A DNA stretch of 64,000 nt from F23-D06 sp045116675 (lineage in GTDB: Bacteria; Bacteroidota; Bacteroidia; Bacteroidales; WCHB1-69), in assembly GCA_045116675.1 (NCBI GenBank), contig JBGUMF010000073.1, forward strand, positions 1 to 64,000. Reading direction: 5' to 3'. The position numbers were made by a program, and so were the translations under genes. A model generated the notes under the pieces. That model was not told the origin of the DNA, made no database searches, and saw only the letters and a program-made list of their open reading frames with translations. Below, piece after piece: positions 50,576-59,517 of the stretch (the stretch's first letter is position 1; every line of letters starts with the position of its first letter).

Positions 50576-51226
50576 ATGTCCACTTTCGACCTGATAGCCC
50601 AAGACATCGAGGAATACTGCGAGGCGCACACCACCCCGGAGGATGCTTTACTGTACCGTCTGAACCGTCAGACGTACCTGCAGACCATCAACCCGCGGAT
50701 GTGTTCCGGGCACCTGCAGGGGCAATTCCTTACAATGTTGTCCACGATGATGCGTCCGAAGTTCATCTTGGAGATTGGCACGTTCACGGGCTATTCGGCC
50801 ATCTGTCTGGCTGCCGGTCTTGCCGACGGCGGCGTGTTGCACACCATTGAGTCGAATCCCGAATATGAGGACCGCATCCGGGAGTATGTGGCGCAATCGA
50901 CGCTGGGTGACCGCATCGTGCTGCATATCGGAAATGCCAAAGAGATTGTGCCCACACTGGAACCGATATGGGATATGGTCTTCATTGATGCGGAGAAGGA
51001 GGACTACCGTTCCTATTATGACGAAGTGCTTCCACGCGTGCGACAGGGCGGTTTTATTCTGGTTGACAATGTGTTATGGAATGGCAAGGTGACTCAGAAA
51101 CTGTTGCGTCACGACCGCGACACGCAAGCTATTATGGAATTCAACGATTATGTGCAGCAGGATGACCGCGTGCGGAATATGCTGCTGCCTTTCCGTGACG
51201 GTATTATGATGATCGAAAAACGTTAA
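50576..51226 (+). CDS. SAM-dependent O-methyltransferase (class I, catechol-type)
   Basis: 216 residues. SAM loop ILEIGTFTGYSAICLAAGL near 65, motif II acidic IESNPEYEDRIREY, WDMVFIDAEKEDYRSYYDE (metal-binding Asp) and VDNVLWNGKV. Homologues include caffeoyl-CoA-like methyltransferases and the tRNA 5-hydroxyuridine methyltransferase TrmR. Next to trmD, a tRNA role is plausible but not proven. Confidence 0.9.
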   Translation: MSTFDLIAQDIEEYCEAHTTPEDALLYRLNRQTYLQTINPRMCSGHLQGQFLTMLSTMMRPKFILEIGTFTGYSAICLAAGLADGGVLHTIESNPEYEDRIREYVAQSTLGDRIVLHIGNAKEIVPTLEPIWDMVFIDAEKEDYRSYYDEVLPRVRQGGFILVDNVLWNGKVTQKLLRHDRDTQAIMEFNDYVQQDDRVRNMLLPFRDGIMMIEKR

Positions 51227-51228
51227 TC

Positions 51229-51906
51229 ATGCGCATAGATATACTCACCCTTTTCCCTGACATGTTCACCGGCGTTTTCGGCAATTCGATTCTGAAACGC
51301 GCCGTGGACAAGCAGTTGTTGGAGCTGCATACGCACAACATCCGCGACTGGACCACCGACAAGCACCACAAGGCCGACGACTATCCGTTTGGCGGGGGCG
51401 CAGGTATGGTCATGATGATTGAGCCCATCGCCCGCTGTATCGAAGAGCTTCGGAGCCAGCGCACGTATGACGCCATTTACCTGATGGCTCCCGACGGCAC
51501 GCCCTTCAACCAGCATAAAGCCAATCAGATGTCGATGCTGAACAACATCATGCTCCTGTGCGGGCATTACAAGGGCGTGGACGAGCGTGTGCGCGAACTG
51601 TTTGTCACCGAGGACATCAGCATTGGCGACTATGTGCTTTCCGGAGGCGAGATTGCAGCCATGGCCATCACCGACGCGCTGGCCCGCATCATCCCGGGAG
51701 TCATCAACGACGGCACGTCAGCCCTCTCCGACTCCTTTCAGGATGACCTGCTGTCGGCGCCGGTATATACCCGTCCGGCTGACTTCCGCGGGCACCGTGT
51801 GCCCGACGTGCTGCTCTCAGGCAACGACAAGCTCATCGCCGAATGGAAGATGGAGCAGCAAATGCAGCGAACCCAAGCCCGAAGACCTGATCTGTTGAAC
51901 AAATGA
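51229..51906 (+). CDS. trmD: tRNA (guanine(37)-N1)-methyltransferase
   Basis: 225 residues. SPOUT knot motifs: RIDILTLFPDMF at the start, DDYPFGGGAGMVMM, LLCGHYKGVDERVREL, and GDYVLSGGEIAAMAITDALARI. It forms m1G37 in tRNAs. No rpsP/rimM/rplS operon context as in proteobacteria. Stop overlaps the next ATG by 4 bp. Confidence 0.97.
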   Translation: MRIDILTLFPDMFTGVFGNSILKRAVDKQLLELHTHNIRDWTTDKHHKADDYPFGGGAGMVMMIEPIARCIEELRSQRTYDAIYLMAPDGTPFNQHKANQMSMLNNIMLLCGHYKGVDERVRELFVTEDISIGDYVLSGGEIAAMAITDALARIIPGVINDGTSALSDSFQDDLLSAPVYTRPADFRGHRVPDVLLSGNDKLIAEWKMEQQMQRTQARRPDLLNK

Positions 51907-53210
51907 GGAAGATTCTACAGGATATTTTCACGAAAAACGGACATTTTAATGTCTTTTACGCACTGCTCCTGCTGGCGGCGGTCACCTTGCCGATGACCAC
52001 TTTCCTCATGCTGCCCATCGCCATCCTCATGCTCCTGAATGCCGTGGTGGAATGGAACTGGCGACAGAAATGGCAGCACATACGACAGCATAAAGCCGTC
52101 CCTTCGTTCTTCATCTTCCTGTCCCTGTATCTGATTCCGTTTATCGGCCTGATATTGTCCTTCAACAAAGGCCGGGCCATGAGCTGCTTCGACTGCTACC
52201 TGTGGTTCCTGGTGGCCCCCATCTGCCTGACCTACGATCCGGAATTGTTCACGAACAGACGAATCCGTATCGTTCTCAAATACTTTGCCTTCTCTACAAT
52301 TTTGCATGCGTGCATCCTGTTGGGCACTGCCACATATCGTCTGCTGAAAACAGGCGACAGCAGCGCATTCTATTACATGAAGCTCTCTTTTCTGCGGCAT
52401 CCCTCCTATGTGGCTATGTATTCCACATTCACGTTTTTCCTGTTACTCTATTTTATACATCATTATAAAAAAATCCTCTCCCTGCCCAGCGCGATTGCCA
52501 TCATCCTTTCGCTTATCATTCTACTGGCTGTGATTGTGTTGTTGCAGTCCAAAGCCGGGTTGATCGTATTTGCCATTCTGACCGTCATGTGGTTCGTCTA
52601 CTTCATTTGCCATGTGCGGTACAAGTTTGCTTGGGGAGCTCTGTTTCTGGCGCTTACGGTCGGGTTGGGGTTCCTGGTTTTCCGTACAGATGTGCTGCCT
52701 GTCAACCGGTTGCAGGAGACCATCACGCAAGTGCAGCATCATAAGGAGAAGCCTTACGGCCATGGCAGCAGCGAGATACGCCTCACGGTCTGGAAGTCCA
52801 CGCTGGAGATTATCCGTAAGAACCTGCCTTGGGGTGTGGGCACGGGCGATGCCACCGACGAGCTTAGCCTGAACGCCATCCACAAGAACTACACCAACCT
52901 CATTGGCCATAAATTCAACGCGCACAACCAGTACCTCCAGACATTGCTCACAGTAGGCATTCCCGGACTGATCATCCTGCTCACCTACTGTTTCTATCCA
53001 CTGTATTTTTCCATACGGAAAAAGGATATGCTATATCTTTCCTTTGCGGTGATTCTGATTTTCAATTTGTTGGTGGAATCGATGTTTGAGATTCGCGCTG
53101 GGGTGCAGTTCTTCGCCATAATCAATATCCTATTATGGCTTCTCTCGGTGAAAAAGAAACCGCAGATAGGACAAGAAGAAAGAATTACAACAGAGAACGT
53201 CAATAATTGA
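51903..53210 (+). CDS. O-antigen ligase family membrane protein (Wzy_C domain)
   Basis: 435 residues, around ten or more hydrophobic segments (VTLPMTTFLMLPIAILMLL, AIIAIILSLIILLAVIVLL-like stretches). Wzy_C hallmark: a large periplasmic loop and HKFNAHNQYLQTLLTVGIPGL near 340 with the HNxYLQ motif. It would transfer or polymerise polysaccharide on lipid A or another carrier. Ends the plus-strand operon that began with bamD. Polymerase versus ligase is undecided. Confidence 0.85.
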   Translation: MRKILQDIFTKNGHFNVFYALLLLAAVTLPMTTFLMLPIAILMLLNAVVEWNWRQKWQHIRQHKAVPSFFIFLSLYLIPFIGLILSFNKGRAMSCFDCYLWFLVAPICLTYDPELFTNRRIRIVLKYFAFSTILHACILLGTATYRLLKTGDSSAFYYMKLSFLRHPSYVAMYSTFTFFLLLYFIHHYKKILSLPSAIAIILSLIILLAVIVLLQSKAGLIVFAILTVMWFVYFICHVRYKFAWGALFLALTVGLGFLVFRTDVLPVNRLQETITQVQHHKEKPYGHGSSEIRLTVWKSTLEIIRKNLPWGVGTGDATDELSLNAIHKNYTNLIGHKFNAHNQYLQTLLTVGIPGLIILLTYCFYPLYFSIRKKDMLYLSFAVILIFNLLVESMFEIRAGVQFFAIINILLWLLSVKKKPQIGQEERITTENVNN

Positions 53211-53227
53211 CGCCGTTCGCGCCCGTT

Positions 53228-53818
53228 CTACCGATTCAGATAACGCTTCTCAATCACGCTCCAATCCATAATCTGCCATAGGGCGTTCAAGTGGTCGGGA
53301 CGACGGTTCTGATAATCCAGATAATAGGCGTGCTCCCATACATCAAAGGTAAGCAGCGGAGTGAGACCCTTTTGCACCGGATTGGCGGCGTTGGTCTCCT
53401 GCGAGATTACCAGCTTGCCCTCACTGTCGGCAGAGAGCCATACCCAGCCGGAACCGAACAGGGTGGCACCAGCCTGTACAAAGGCTTTCTGGAACTCACC
53501 GAAGGAACCGAACTGGTTCTGGATAGCCTCCGCCAGCTGACCAACAGGCTTGTTGTCGGCCTTCGGCGCATTGAACTGCAGGAAATAGAGATTGTGGTTC
53601 AGAATCTGACCGGCATTGTTCAACATGCCACCAGTTGCTTTTTTTACGATTTCCGTCAGCTCCATCTCCGCAAACGGCGTGCCTTCCATGGCCGCATTCA
53701 GGTTATTGACATACCCTTGAAGGTGTTTCCCGTGATGGAAACCAATGGTTTGTTCGGAAATGACAGGTTCCAGAGCGTTCGCCATATATGGCAGGGATAA
53801 AAGTTCGAATTTTTTCAT
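53228..53818 (-). CDS. sodB: Fe/Mn-type superoxide dismutase
   Basis: 196 residues. Metal ligands seen: His in TIGFHHGKHLQGYV, His in NHNLYFLQF, Asp and His in FDVWEHAYYLDYQNRR. Gln before NH (AGQILNHN) is the FeSOD-type position rather than Gly/Gln-late MnSOD. GSGWVWL and Bacteroidetes-like length support an iron or cambialistic enzyme. A -7 box TATCTTTG lies at 53876-53869 on the minus strand. Confidence 0.95.
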   Translation of the reverse strand: MKKFELLSLPYMANALEPVISEQTIGFHHGKHLQGYVNNLNAAMEGTPFAEMELTEIVKKATGGMLNNAGQILNHNLYFLQFNAPKADNKPVGQLAEAIQNQFGSFGEFQKAFVQAGATLFGSGWVWLSADSEGKLVISQETNAANPVQKGLTPLLTFDVWEHAYYLDYQNRRPDHLNALWQIMDWSVIEKRYLNR

Positions 53819-53868
53819 TGCTTGATAATTTTATGGTGTTCAGAATGTTATATGTTATTTTTTGCTGG

Positions 53869-53876
53869 CAAAGATA
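53869..53876 (-). promoter_or_regulatory. -7 box of the superoxide dismutase promoter
   Basis: TATCTTTG on the minus strand, 50 bp before the start codon. No clear -33 box. The coding end of the next gene (53894) sits just upstream. Confidence 0.5.
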
Positions 53877-53893
53877 ATGTTTTATGAAAAGTT

Positions 53894-54793
53894 TTATTCT
53901 GCTGGAACATACGTAATTGTGAAAACGTATGCCCCTTTTGATCGTTTTTGTTCAAAATCAAGTAAATAAGCCACCTTCAACATATTTCTGGAGAGAACAA
54001 TTATCTGACAAGCTTCCAACGGAGCATCATACGAAGAATAATCATCATTATAAAAGAATGGAAGCTGATAATACAAATATGTAGGATTGGCATCATTGTC
54101 GAAATGCCATTGTCCGAGTTCCGTTTCCTGAGTATATCCCCAACCATATTCGCAAAATATTGAGTCTGGCAACAATCGGTGTGTCCCATCATTGGAAAAG
54201 ACAATAATATCGTCTTTTTCACATTCGTAAAAGTACCCGTCTCCATGGTCAAAGTCGCCATCAGCAAAAAGCTCCGTCAAAGTGACACCATTTATCGCTA
54301 AGCAATAAGCCGGGGAGGAAACAACCGATGTCATCTTCCATCCTTGAGGTATAGTCAACAATGTCATTGGGTCTTCGTCAACAGCAGGTTCACCTCCGCT
54401 TGTAGTGGAAAACACAACCTCATCCCCATAAGTAATCCCATTCCCATTTCCAGCGTATGCCCGCACATAGTATGTGGTGTTCGGTTGTAAGTTCCTCAAG
54501 TCACTATGGAAATCACCAAAACCACTACCATCAGAGGTGTGTGGGCCGTTTATTTCAGGCAGGTGGATAGTGTCATAACAAACCCCTCTTACCAAAATAA
54601 CAGCTCCATTGTCAGCCACGTTTCCATTACATCTGGCAGTAGTATCCGTGATTGCATAAACTTCACCAGTACTTACCACAGGTGTCTTTTCTGGTTTGCA
54701 GCCCTGTGTTAAAAACAAACATATCAGTGCAAAACCGATAGATATGATAACAGAACAGACTTTACCCTCAAAACGTTTACATGTTTTTTCCAT
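53894..54793 (-). CDS. Predicted lipoprotein with an Fn3-like domain
   Basis: 299 residues. Signal peptide with a possible lipobox LFLTQGC. An Fn3-like domain (about 40-135): TARCNGNVADNGAVILVRGVCYD, HSDLRNLQPNTTYYVRAYAGNGNG, the pattern of Bacteroidetes cell-surface repeats. The C-terminal half, rich in Tyr and Asp (FDHGDGYFYECEKDD), is not recognised. Its base composition is visibly more AT-rich than flanking genes, suggesting later acquisition. No promoter with a good consensus was found upstream. Confidence 0.7.
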   Translation of the reverse strand: MEKTCKRFEGKVCSVIISIGFALICLFLTQGCKPEKTPVVSTGEVYAITDTTARCNGNVADNGAVILVRGVCYDTIHLPEINGPHTSDGSGFGDFHSDLRNLQPNTTYYVRAYAGNGNGITYGDEVVFSTTSGGEPAVDEDPMTLLTIPQGWKMTSVVSSPAYCLAINGVTLTELFADGDFDHGDGYFYECEKDDIIVFSNDGTHRLLPDSIFCEYGWGYTQETELGQWHFDNDANPTYLYYQLPFFYNDDYSSYDAPLEACQIIVLSRNMLKVAYLLDFEQKRSKGAYVFTITYVPAE

Positions 54794-54842
54794 AGTTTAC
54801 GGTTTTCGGTTTTATTGAGCAGGTACTCAAAGCAAAATAGTA

Positions 54843-56939
54843 TCAATATCCCCCATTCCACTTCCGCAGGAACCATTCGATGCCGAGCAGCAGCACGATG
54901 GCGATAAGGTACCAGTAGGAGTTGAGCAGCATGGAGTAATGCTTTCTATAGGAGGCAATGGGTTTTATCTGATCGTTCTGCTTGATTTCCTTCACTATAC
55001 GGCTGATGTTTTCCTTTGGGAAGAACTGGCCGTTGGTGGCGGTGGAGATGCTCTTTAGCAGGTCGTGGTCAGCCACAAGGTTAGCGGTTTCGAGCATCAC
55101 CTCCTGGATGGAGAAACGTCCCGACTTCTCCATCTTGCGCTTACCCACCTGCGTGGTGGCCGTCCAGGTGTAATTGCCCACAGGCAGCTCGCCCACATTC
55201 AGGTAATAGCCGTTGTTCTGCTTGGAGAACTGCGCCTCGTAAGTGGTGTCGCCACTGCCCTTGATGACCATCTTGATGTCCGGCTCATTAATCAACTCAT
55301 AGCTGTCATTATAGAGCTCTGCCGCAAATTCCACCGGCGCATTCTCGGCGAAGATAGCGGCGTGCTGCACGCGGAACTGGCTCTTGTCGCCTTTGGCGGC
55401 TAAATAGAGCACCGTTTTGTCAATCACCTCATTGAAGGCATCGTGGTTGCCGGCGTGCATGTAGTTGTACAGCTTCCAACTCCAGAAACCCGTACCAGCC
55501 ACCACTCCACTCCGCGCTCCATTATGACTGCTGAAGACTATTAACGGGTATTTGGTGTCCACCCCGCTAATCTTCTGATACAGGAAGACATTGGCGGATA
55601 CCGAGGTGCGATAGTTACCGAAGATAGTCTTGATAGGCGGGAACTTGGACAGCATCTGGCGGGATTCTTCCGAGAACGTGAAAGAGGTAAAATTGTCGTT
55701 ATAGGATGGCATCGCGTTGTTGGTCAGCGATTTGCTTTGCACAACGCTCATACCCACATTGAGCCCGTTGAAGGTGGTGAGATTCGTTTGCGGTCCCAGG
55801 ATATACAGGGCCGACGTGCCACTCTGGCGAATCTGGTTCAGCAAGTTGGCTGCCGAGTTGGTCATGGAGGGCAGCTGATGAAGGATCACAAGGCTGTAAT
55901 CACTGGGTTTGCCGGAAAATTCGGCAATGGAAAAGACCTGCACATCGTAGTTGTCGGTCAGTTCCAGGGCCTCCTTCATGGCCGCGATGTCCGGATGCGG
56001 GGAGTTATAGACGATAGCCACCTTGTCGCGCGAGTCCACCACCTCCACGAAGAAATGCGTATGGTTATTCTTGTGGGTCACCTCGCCGTCCAGCTCGGTG
56101 ATATCGACCTTGTAATGGTGGATGCCGGTATTTTTAGCCTCAATATTGAATTTTATGGTTTCAAAATAGCGGTTACCGTTGAGCGACAGTTTCTTATGGT
56201 AAATCTCATCGGAGCCCTCCGTCACAGTCACTTCGGCGGCTTTGCCGGAAAGCCGGTTGGCGGCCAGCTTGATTTCCACGGGGAAGTAATTGCCTTTCAG
56301 GGCCTGCTTGTTGTGGTTGATGCCGGCAATGAAGAAGTCCGTGGTCAGCTCCGTGTTGCCTAAACCTACCGTATAAACCGGAAAATCAGCCTTTTCCGCC
56401 TTGTAGTAGGGATTGGTGCCCGTATTGAAGATGCCGTCGGTGAGCAAGACCATCGCCCCGACGTTGCGGTTGGCATATACCATATCCACTTGGTCAAAGA
56501 GGGAGGCCAGATTGGACGACTTGTCGGAAAAGTCCAGGTTCAGCTGTTCGTCATCCCCCAGCAGCGCGTCCTCATCCCCAATCTTATAGGTTTTCACCTC
56601 GTAAGAATCGCCCAGTTCGGAAATCATATTCTGGACCTGCTTGGCGTATTCCGTCCGGTAGTAGGCGGAATCCTTGCCCGACACCACGGACTCGCTGTTG
56701 TCAACGGCCACGAGGATGAGGGGTTTGTCCACCTGCTTCCGAACCATCTTGAGCATGGGGGCGAGCAGCAGGAAGGCGAGCAGCGACATGGCCACGCCAC
56801 GCAGGCAAGCCATAATGATTTTCGGGACTTTCTCGAAAACAACGGTATTGTTCCGGAAATAGAGGAAGCAGGCGTATCCTGCACCGAGCAGGATGATGAA
56901 AATGATGAGCCAGAGTGGGTATTCGGTCAGCAATGCCAT
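54843..56939 (-). CDS. VWA domain membrane protein (BatA/glutamine-amidotransferase-like type)
   Basis: 698 residues. Two N-terminal membrane helices (WLIIFIILLGAGYACFLYF, GVAMSLLAFLLLAPML) and one near the C-terminus (YWYLIAIVLLLGIEWF). A VWA-like domain (about 75-200) with the MIDAS motif DNSES and LLTDGIFNTG. A glutamine-amidotransferase-like fold region follows (YDVQVFSIAEFSG, HQLPSM). Similar proteins in Bacteroidetes have unknown roles in the envelope. It follows trpS by 12 bp on the same strand. Confidence 0.82.
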   Translation of the reverse strand: MALLTEYPLWLIIFIILLGAGYACFLYFRNNTVVFEKVPKIIMACLRGVAMSLLAFLLLAPMLKMVRKQVDKPLILVAVDNSESVVSGKDSAYYRTEYAKQVQNMISELGDSYEVKTYKIGDEDALLGDDEQLNLDFSDKSSNLASLFDQVDMVYANRNVGAMVLLTDGIFNTGTNPYYKAEKADFPVYTVGLGNTELTTDFFIAGINHNKQALKGNYFPVEIKLAANRLSGKAAEVTVTEGSDEIYHKKLSLNGNRYFETIKFNIEAKNTGIHHYKVDITELDGEVTHKNNHTHFFVEVVDSRDKVAIVYNSPHPDIAAMKEALELTDNYDVQVFSIAEFSGKPSDYSLVILHQLPSMTNSAANLLNQIRQSGTSALYILGPQTNLTTFNGLNVGMSVVQSKSLTNNAMPSYNDNFTSFTFSEESRQMLSKFPPIKTIFGNYRTSVSANVFLYQKISGVDTKYPLIVFSSHNGARSGVVAGTGFWSWKLYNYMHAGNHDAFNEVIDKTVLYLAAKGDKSQFRVQHAAIFAENAPVEFAAELYNDSYELINEPDIKMVIKGSGDTTYEAQFSKQNNGYYLNVGELPVGNYTWTATTQVGKRKMEKSGRFSIQEVMLETANLVADHDLLKSISTATNGQFFPKENISRIVKEIKQNDQIKPIASYRKHYSMLLNSYWYLIAIVLLLGIEWFLRKWNGGY

Positions 56940-56951
56940 GATGCAGGGAGA

Positions 56952-57947
56952 TTACAGAGCCTTGAATCCGATGATTTCGCGCACCTCGCGCACGGTCTTG
57001 GAAGCGCTTTCGCGGGCCTTTTCCGCGCCCATGCGGGCCACCTTGCTGATGTATTCGTCTTTGGAACGCAGTTCTATAATGCGCTCATAGATAGGCTGTA
57101 TGAACGCGATCATATCGGCGGCCAACTGTTTCTTCATATCCCCGTAGCGGATCTGGCAGGCCTGGTACTGGTCTTCAAAGTATTGCACCGTATCCGGCGT
57201 GGAGACGGCCTTCATCAGGCTGAAGAGGTTCTCCACCGCCTGCGATTTAGGCTGGCCAGGCTCCGTCGGGCCGCTGTCGGAGACAGCACGCATAATCTTC
57301 TTGCGCACCACCTCGGGCGCGTCGGAGAGGTATATGCAGGAGCCCTCATTGTCGGACTTGGACATCTTGGTGGAGCCGTCCAGGCCGGGGATCTTCACCA
57401 ACTCGTTGCCGAAGTTGTAGGCAACAGGCAGCTTGAAATACTCATGCTTGTAGATATGGTTGAACCGTTGGGCGAAGTCACGGGTCATCTCCAGATGCTG
57501 TTCCTGGTCCTTGCCCACGGGCACCTTGTCGGCGCGGTGCAGCAGGATGTCGGCGGCCATCAGCACGGGATAGTTGAGCAGGCCGGCGTTGACGTTGTTG
57601 GGTTGACGCCGCACCTTTTCCTTGAAGGAGGCCACACGCTGCAGCTCACCCACATACACGTTCATGGAGAGTAACAGGCTCAGCTCGCACACCTCGGGCA
57701 CATCGCTCTGTACATAGATGGTGGCCTTCTCCGGGTCCAAACCCGCCGCCAGATAGTCGATCAGCACATTCTTCACATTGGTGCGCAGGTCCGACGGATT
57801 CGGGTGCGTGGTCAATGAATGGTAATCTGCGATGAAGAAGAAGCAGTTGTTCTCGTTCTGCATCTTGATAAAATTCCTCAAGGCACCGAAATAGTTGCCG
57901 AGATGAAGAAAACCGGTGGGCCGTATGCCGCTTGCTACTTTATCCAT
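56952..57947 (-). CDS. trpS: Tryptophan-tRNA ligase
   Basis: 331 residues. Class I signatures: HIGH-type TGFLHLGNYFGALRN near 12, ADYHSLTTHPN, and KMSKS in DGSTKMSKSDNEGS near 195. The PVGKDQEQHLEMTRDFAQRFN segment is diagnostic for TrpRS. A -7 box TATTTTTG lies at 57976-57969. It shares a transcript with the VWA gene. Confidence 0.97.
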   Translation of the reverse strand: MDKVASGIRPTGFLHLGNYFGALRNFIKMQNENNCFFFIADYHSLTTHPNPSDLRTNVKNVLIDYLAAGLDPEKATIYVQSDVPEVCELSLLLSMNVYVGELQRVASFKEKVRRQPNNVNAGLLNYPVLMAADILLHRADKVPVGKDQEQHLEMTRDFAQRFNHIYKHEYFKLPVAYNFGNELVKIPGLDGSTKMSKSDNEGSCIYLSDAPEVVRKKIMRAVSDSGPTEPGQPKSQAVENLFSLMKAVSTPDTVQYFEDQYQACQIRYGDMKKQLAADMIAFIQPIYERIIELRSKDEYISKVARMGAEKARESASKTVREVREIIGFKAL

Positions 57948-57968
57948 TTTACAAAAAATTTAGGGTTG

Positions 57969-57976
57969 CAAAAATA
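57969..57976 (-). promoter_or_regulatory. -7 box of the trpS promoter
   Basis: TATTTTTG on the minus strand, 21 bp before the start codon. Between it and the efflux operon end at 58132 no other element was recognised. Confidence 0.5.
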
Positions 57977-58131
57977 CGAAAAAAGTGGCAAACGTCCAAG
58001 CATCCGAACGGGGTTTATCCATTCAGTTTTAGAATCTTTTTTATATCAAAAAGGCTTCGTAAATACCATTTCTCCGCGGATCTCGAAAATCACGGGGATT
58101 ATTTCCGTGCAGACCTGCGGAACACGAGGTT

Positions 58132-59517
58132 TTACTTCGCACCGCCGCCAAGGGCGATATAGAGAGCAATGAGGGCGCGGGAACCATTGTAGAGGTTCGT
58201 GGCCTCGCTGATCTGCGCAGAGAGCAGACTTTCCTGAGCCTTAAGCACTTCCAGATAGTTCGCCTTACCGTTGTCCATCAACTCATGCGTACCCTTGTAG
58301 GCACTGTGCAGCACCTCGATCTGCCGCTTGTAGTACACATCTTTTTCACTGGCGGATTGGCAGTCGGCCAACGCCTCGTTCACCTGATTGCCTGCATTGA
58401 TGACGGTCTGTACATATTGTTGGGCGATATCTTCTTGAGACAACTTGCTGATTTTTAGGTTAGCCTTCAATTTTCCTTGGGCAAAGACAGGTTGTACGAG
58501 GGAGGCAAGTGCGTTCAGCAGCAAGGATCCGGGATTGGGAATGATACCGGAGTTGTTTCCCCAACCCAATACACCCTGTAATGAAATCTTGGGGTAGAAT
58601 GCCGCACGGGCGGCCTGCGTGTTATAGAAGGCCTCTTCCAACACATGGTCAGCCATCTTGATGTCGGGACGGTTTTCCAGCATTTGAGCCGGCACTCCCG
58701 TACTTAACCGTTGTGGTAGCACATAGGCATTCCAGCGGCTGCGTGCGATATGCTGCGGTGTAATGGCAAGCAATTGGCAGATAGCATTTTCCACACTACG
58801 GATATTACGTTTCACATCCACAATCTGCGTTTTGACATTCAGATAGGAAGACTCCATCTGGTCAACAGCCGTGGAATATGCCTTGCCATTTTCCCAAAGG
58901 GCGCGCTGGGTCTCCAAGGATGCATTCCAGAGGGAATCGGTAAAAAGCAGGATTTCCAATTGTTGGTCAAGGAGTTGCAGCATAAAATACTGCTGTGCCG
59001 CAGCGGAAACCAGATTGGCCTTCACCACCTGCTCACGCGCCTCCGCCTGCCACAGGACCGCCTGTGCCTTGCGCTTCTGGTTGGTATTCACGGCAAAGAT
59101 GTCGAGATCCCAGTTTATCTGCAAGGGAAGATTGTATGTCAAGGTCGGTGACAGAGTCCCTCCATTCAAGTAAGAGTTCACGCCGACAGAAGGAGAGAAC
59201 GTGACGGACGGCAGGTAGCCCAACTTCGTGGCCTTAAGAGAGGCCTGCGCCTGTTCCACGGCAATACGGGCCGAGTTGGCATCTGTGTTGCGCGCCAGCA
59301 CCGAGTCGATAAGCTGCTGCAACAGCGGGTCGGTGAAGAACTCTCGCCACGACAGTTCCGCAATGGAGCTGTCAGCCTGCGCCGCCTTCACATCTTCGCT
59401 AGTTCCGAACGCATCTGGGGAGATTTCCGATTGCGACGTGTATTTGTTATATATGCCGCAGCCCGCAAACAACAGGCATAGTACGCTGACGGCAATGAAT
59501 ATGGTTACCTTTTTCAT
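58132..59517 (-). CDS. TolC-like outer-membrane efflux lipoprotein (NodT/OprM type)
   Basis: 461 residues. Lipobox CLLFAGC. Two OEP repeats: LQQLIDSVLARNTDANSARIAVEQAQASL and TVINAGNQVNEALADCQSASEKDV; the region between (LENRPDIKMADHVLEEAFYNTQAARAAFYPKISL in short) is the family signature RPDI...A....ARAAFYP. Forms the outer channel of a tripartite pump. Overlaps the RND gene by 4 bp. Confidence 0.93.
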   Translation of the reverse strand: MKKVTIFIAVSVLCLLFAGCGIYNKYTSQSEISPDAFGTSEDVKAAQADSSIAELSWREFFTDPLLQQLIDSVLARNTDANSARIAVEQAQASLKATKLGYLPSVTFSPSVGVNSYLNGGTLSPTLTYNLPLQINWDLDIFAVNTNQKRKAQAVLWQAEAREQVVKANLVSAAAQQYFMLQLLDQQLEILLFTDSLWNASLETQRALWENGKAYSTAVDQMESSYLNVKTQIVDVKRNIRSVENAICQLLAITPQHIARSRWNAYVLPQRLSTGVPAQMLENRPDIKMADHVLEEAFYNTQAARAAFYPKISLQGVLGWGNNSGIIPNPGSLLLNALASLVQPVFAQGKLKANLKISKLSQEDIAQQYVQTVINAGNQVNEALADCQSASEKDVYYKRQIEVLHSAYKGTHELMDNGKANYLEVLKAQESLLSAQISEATNLYNGSRALIALYIALGGGAK

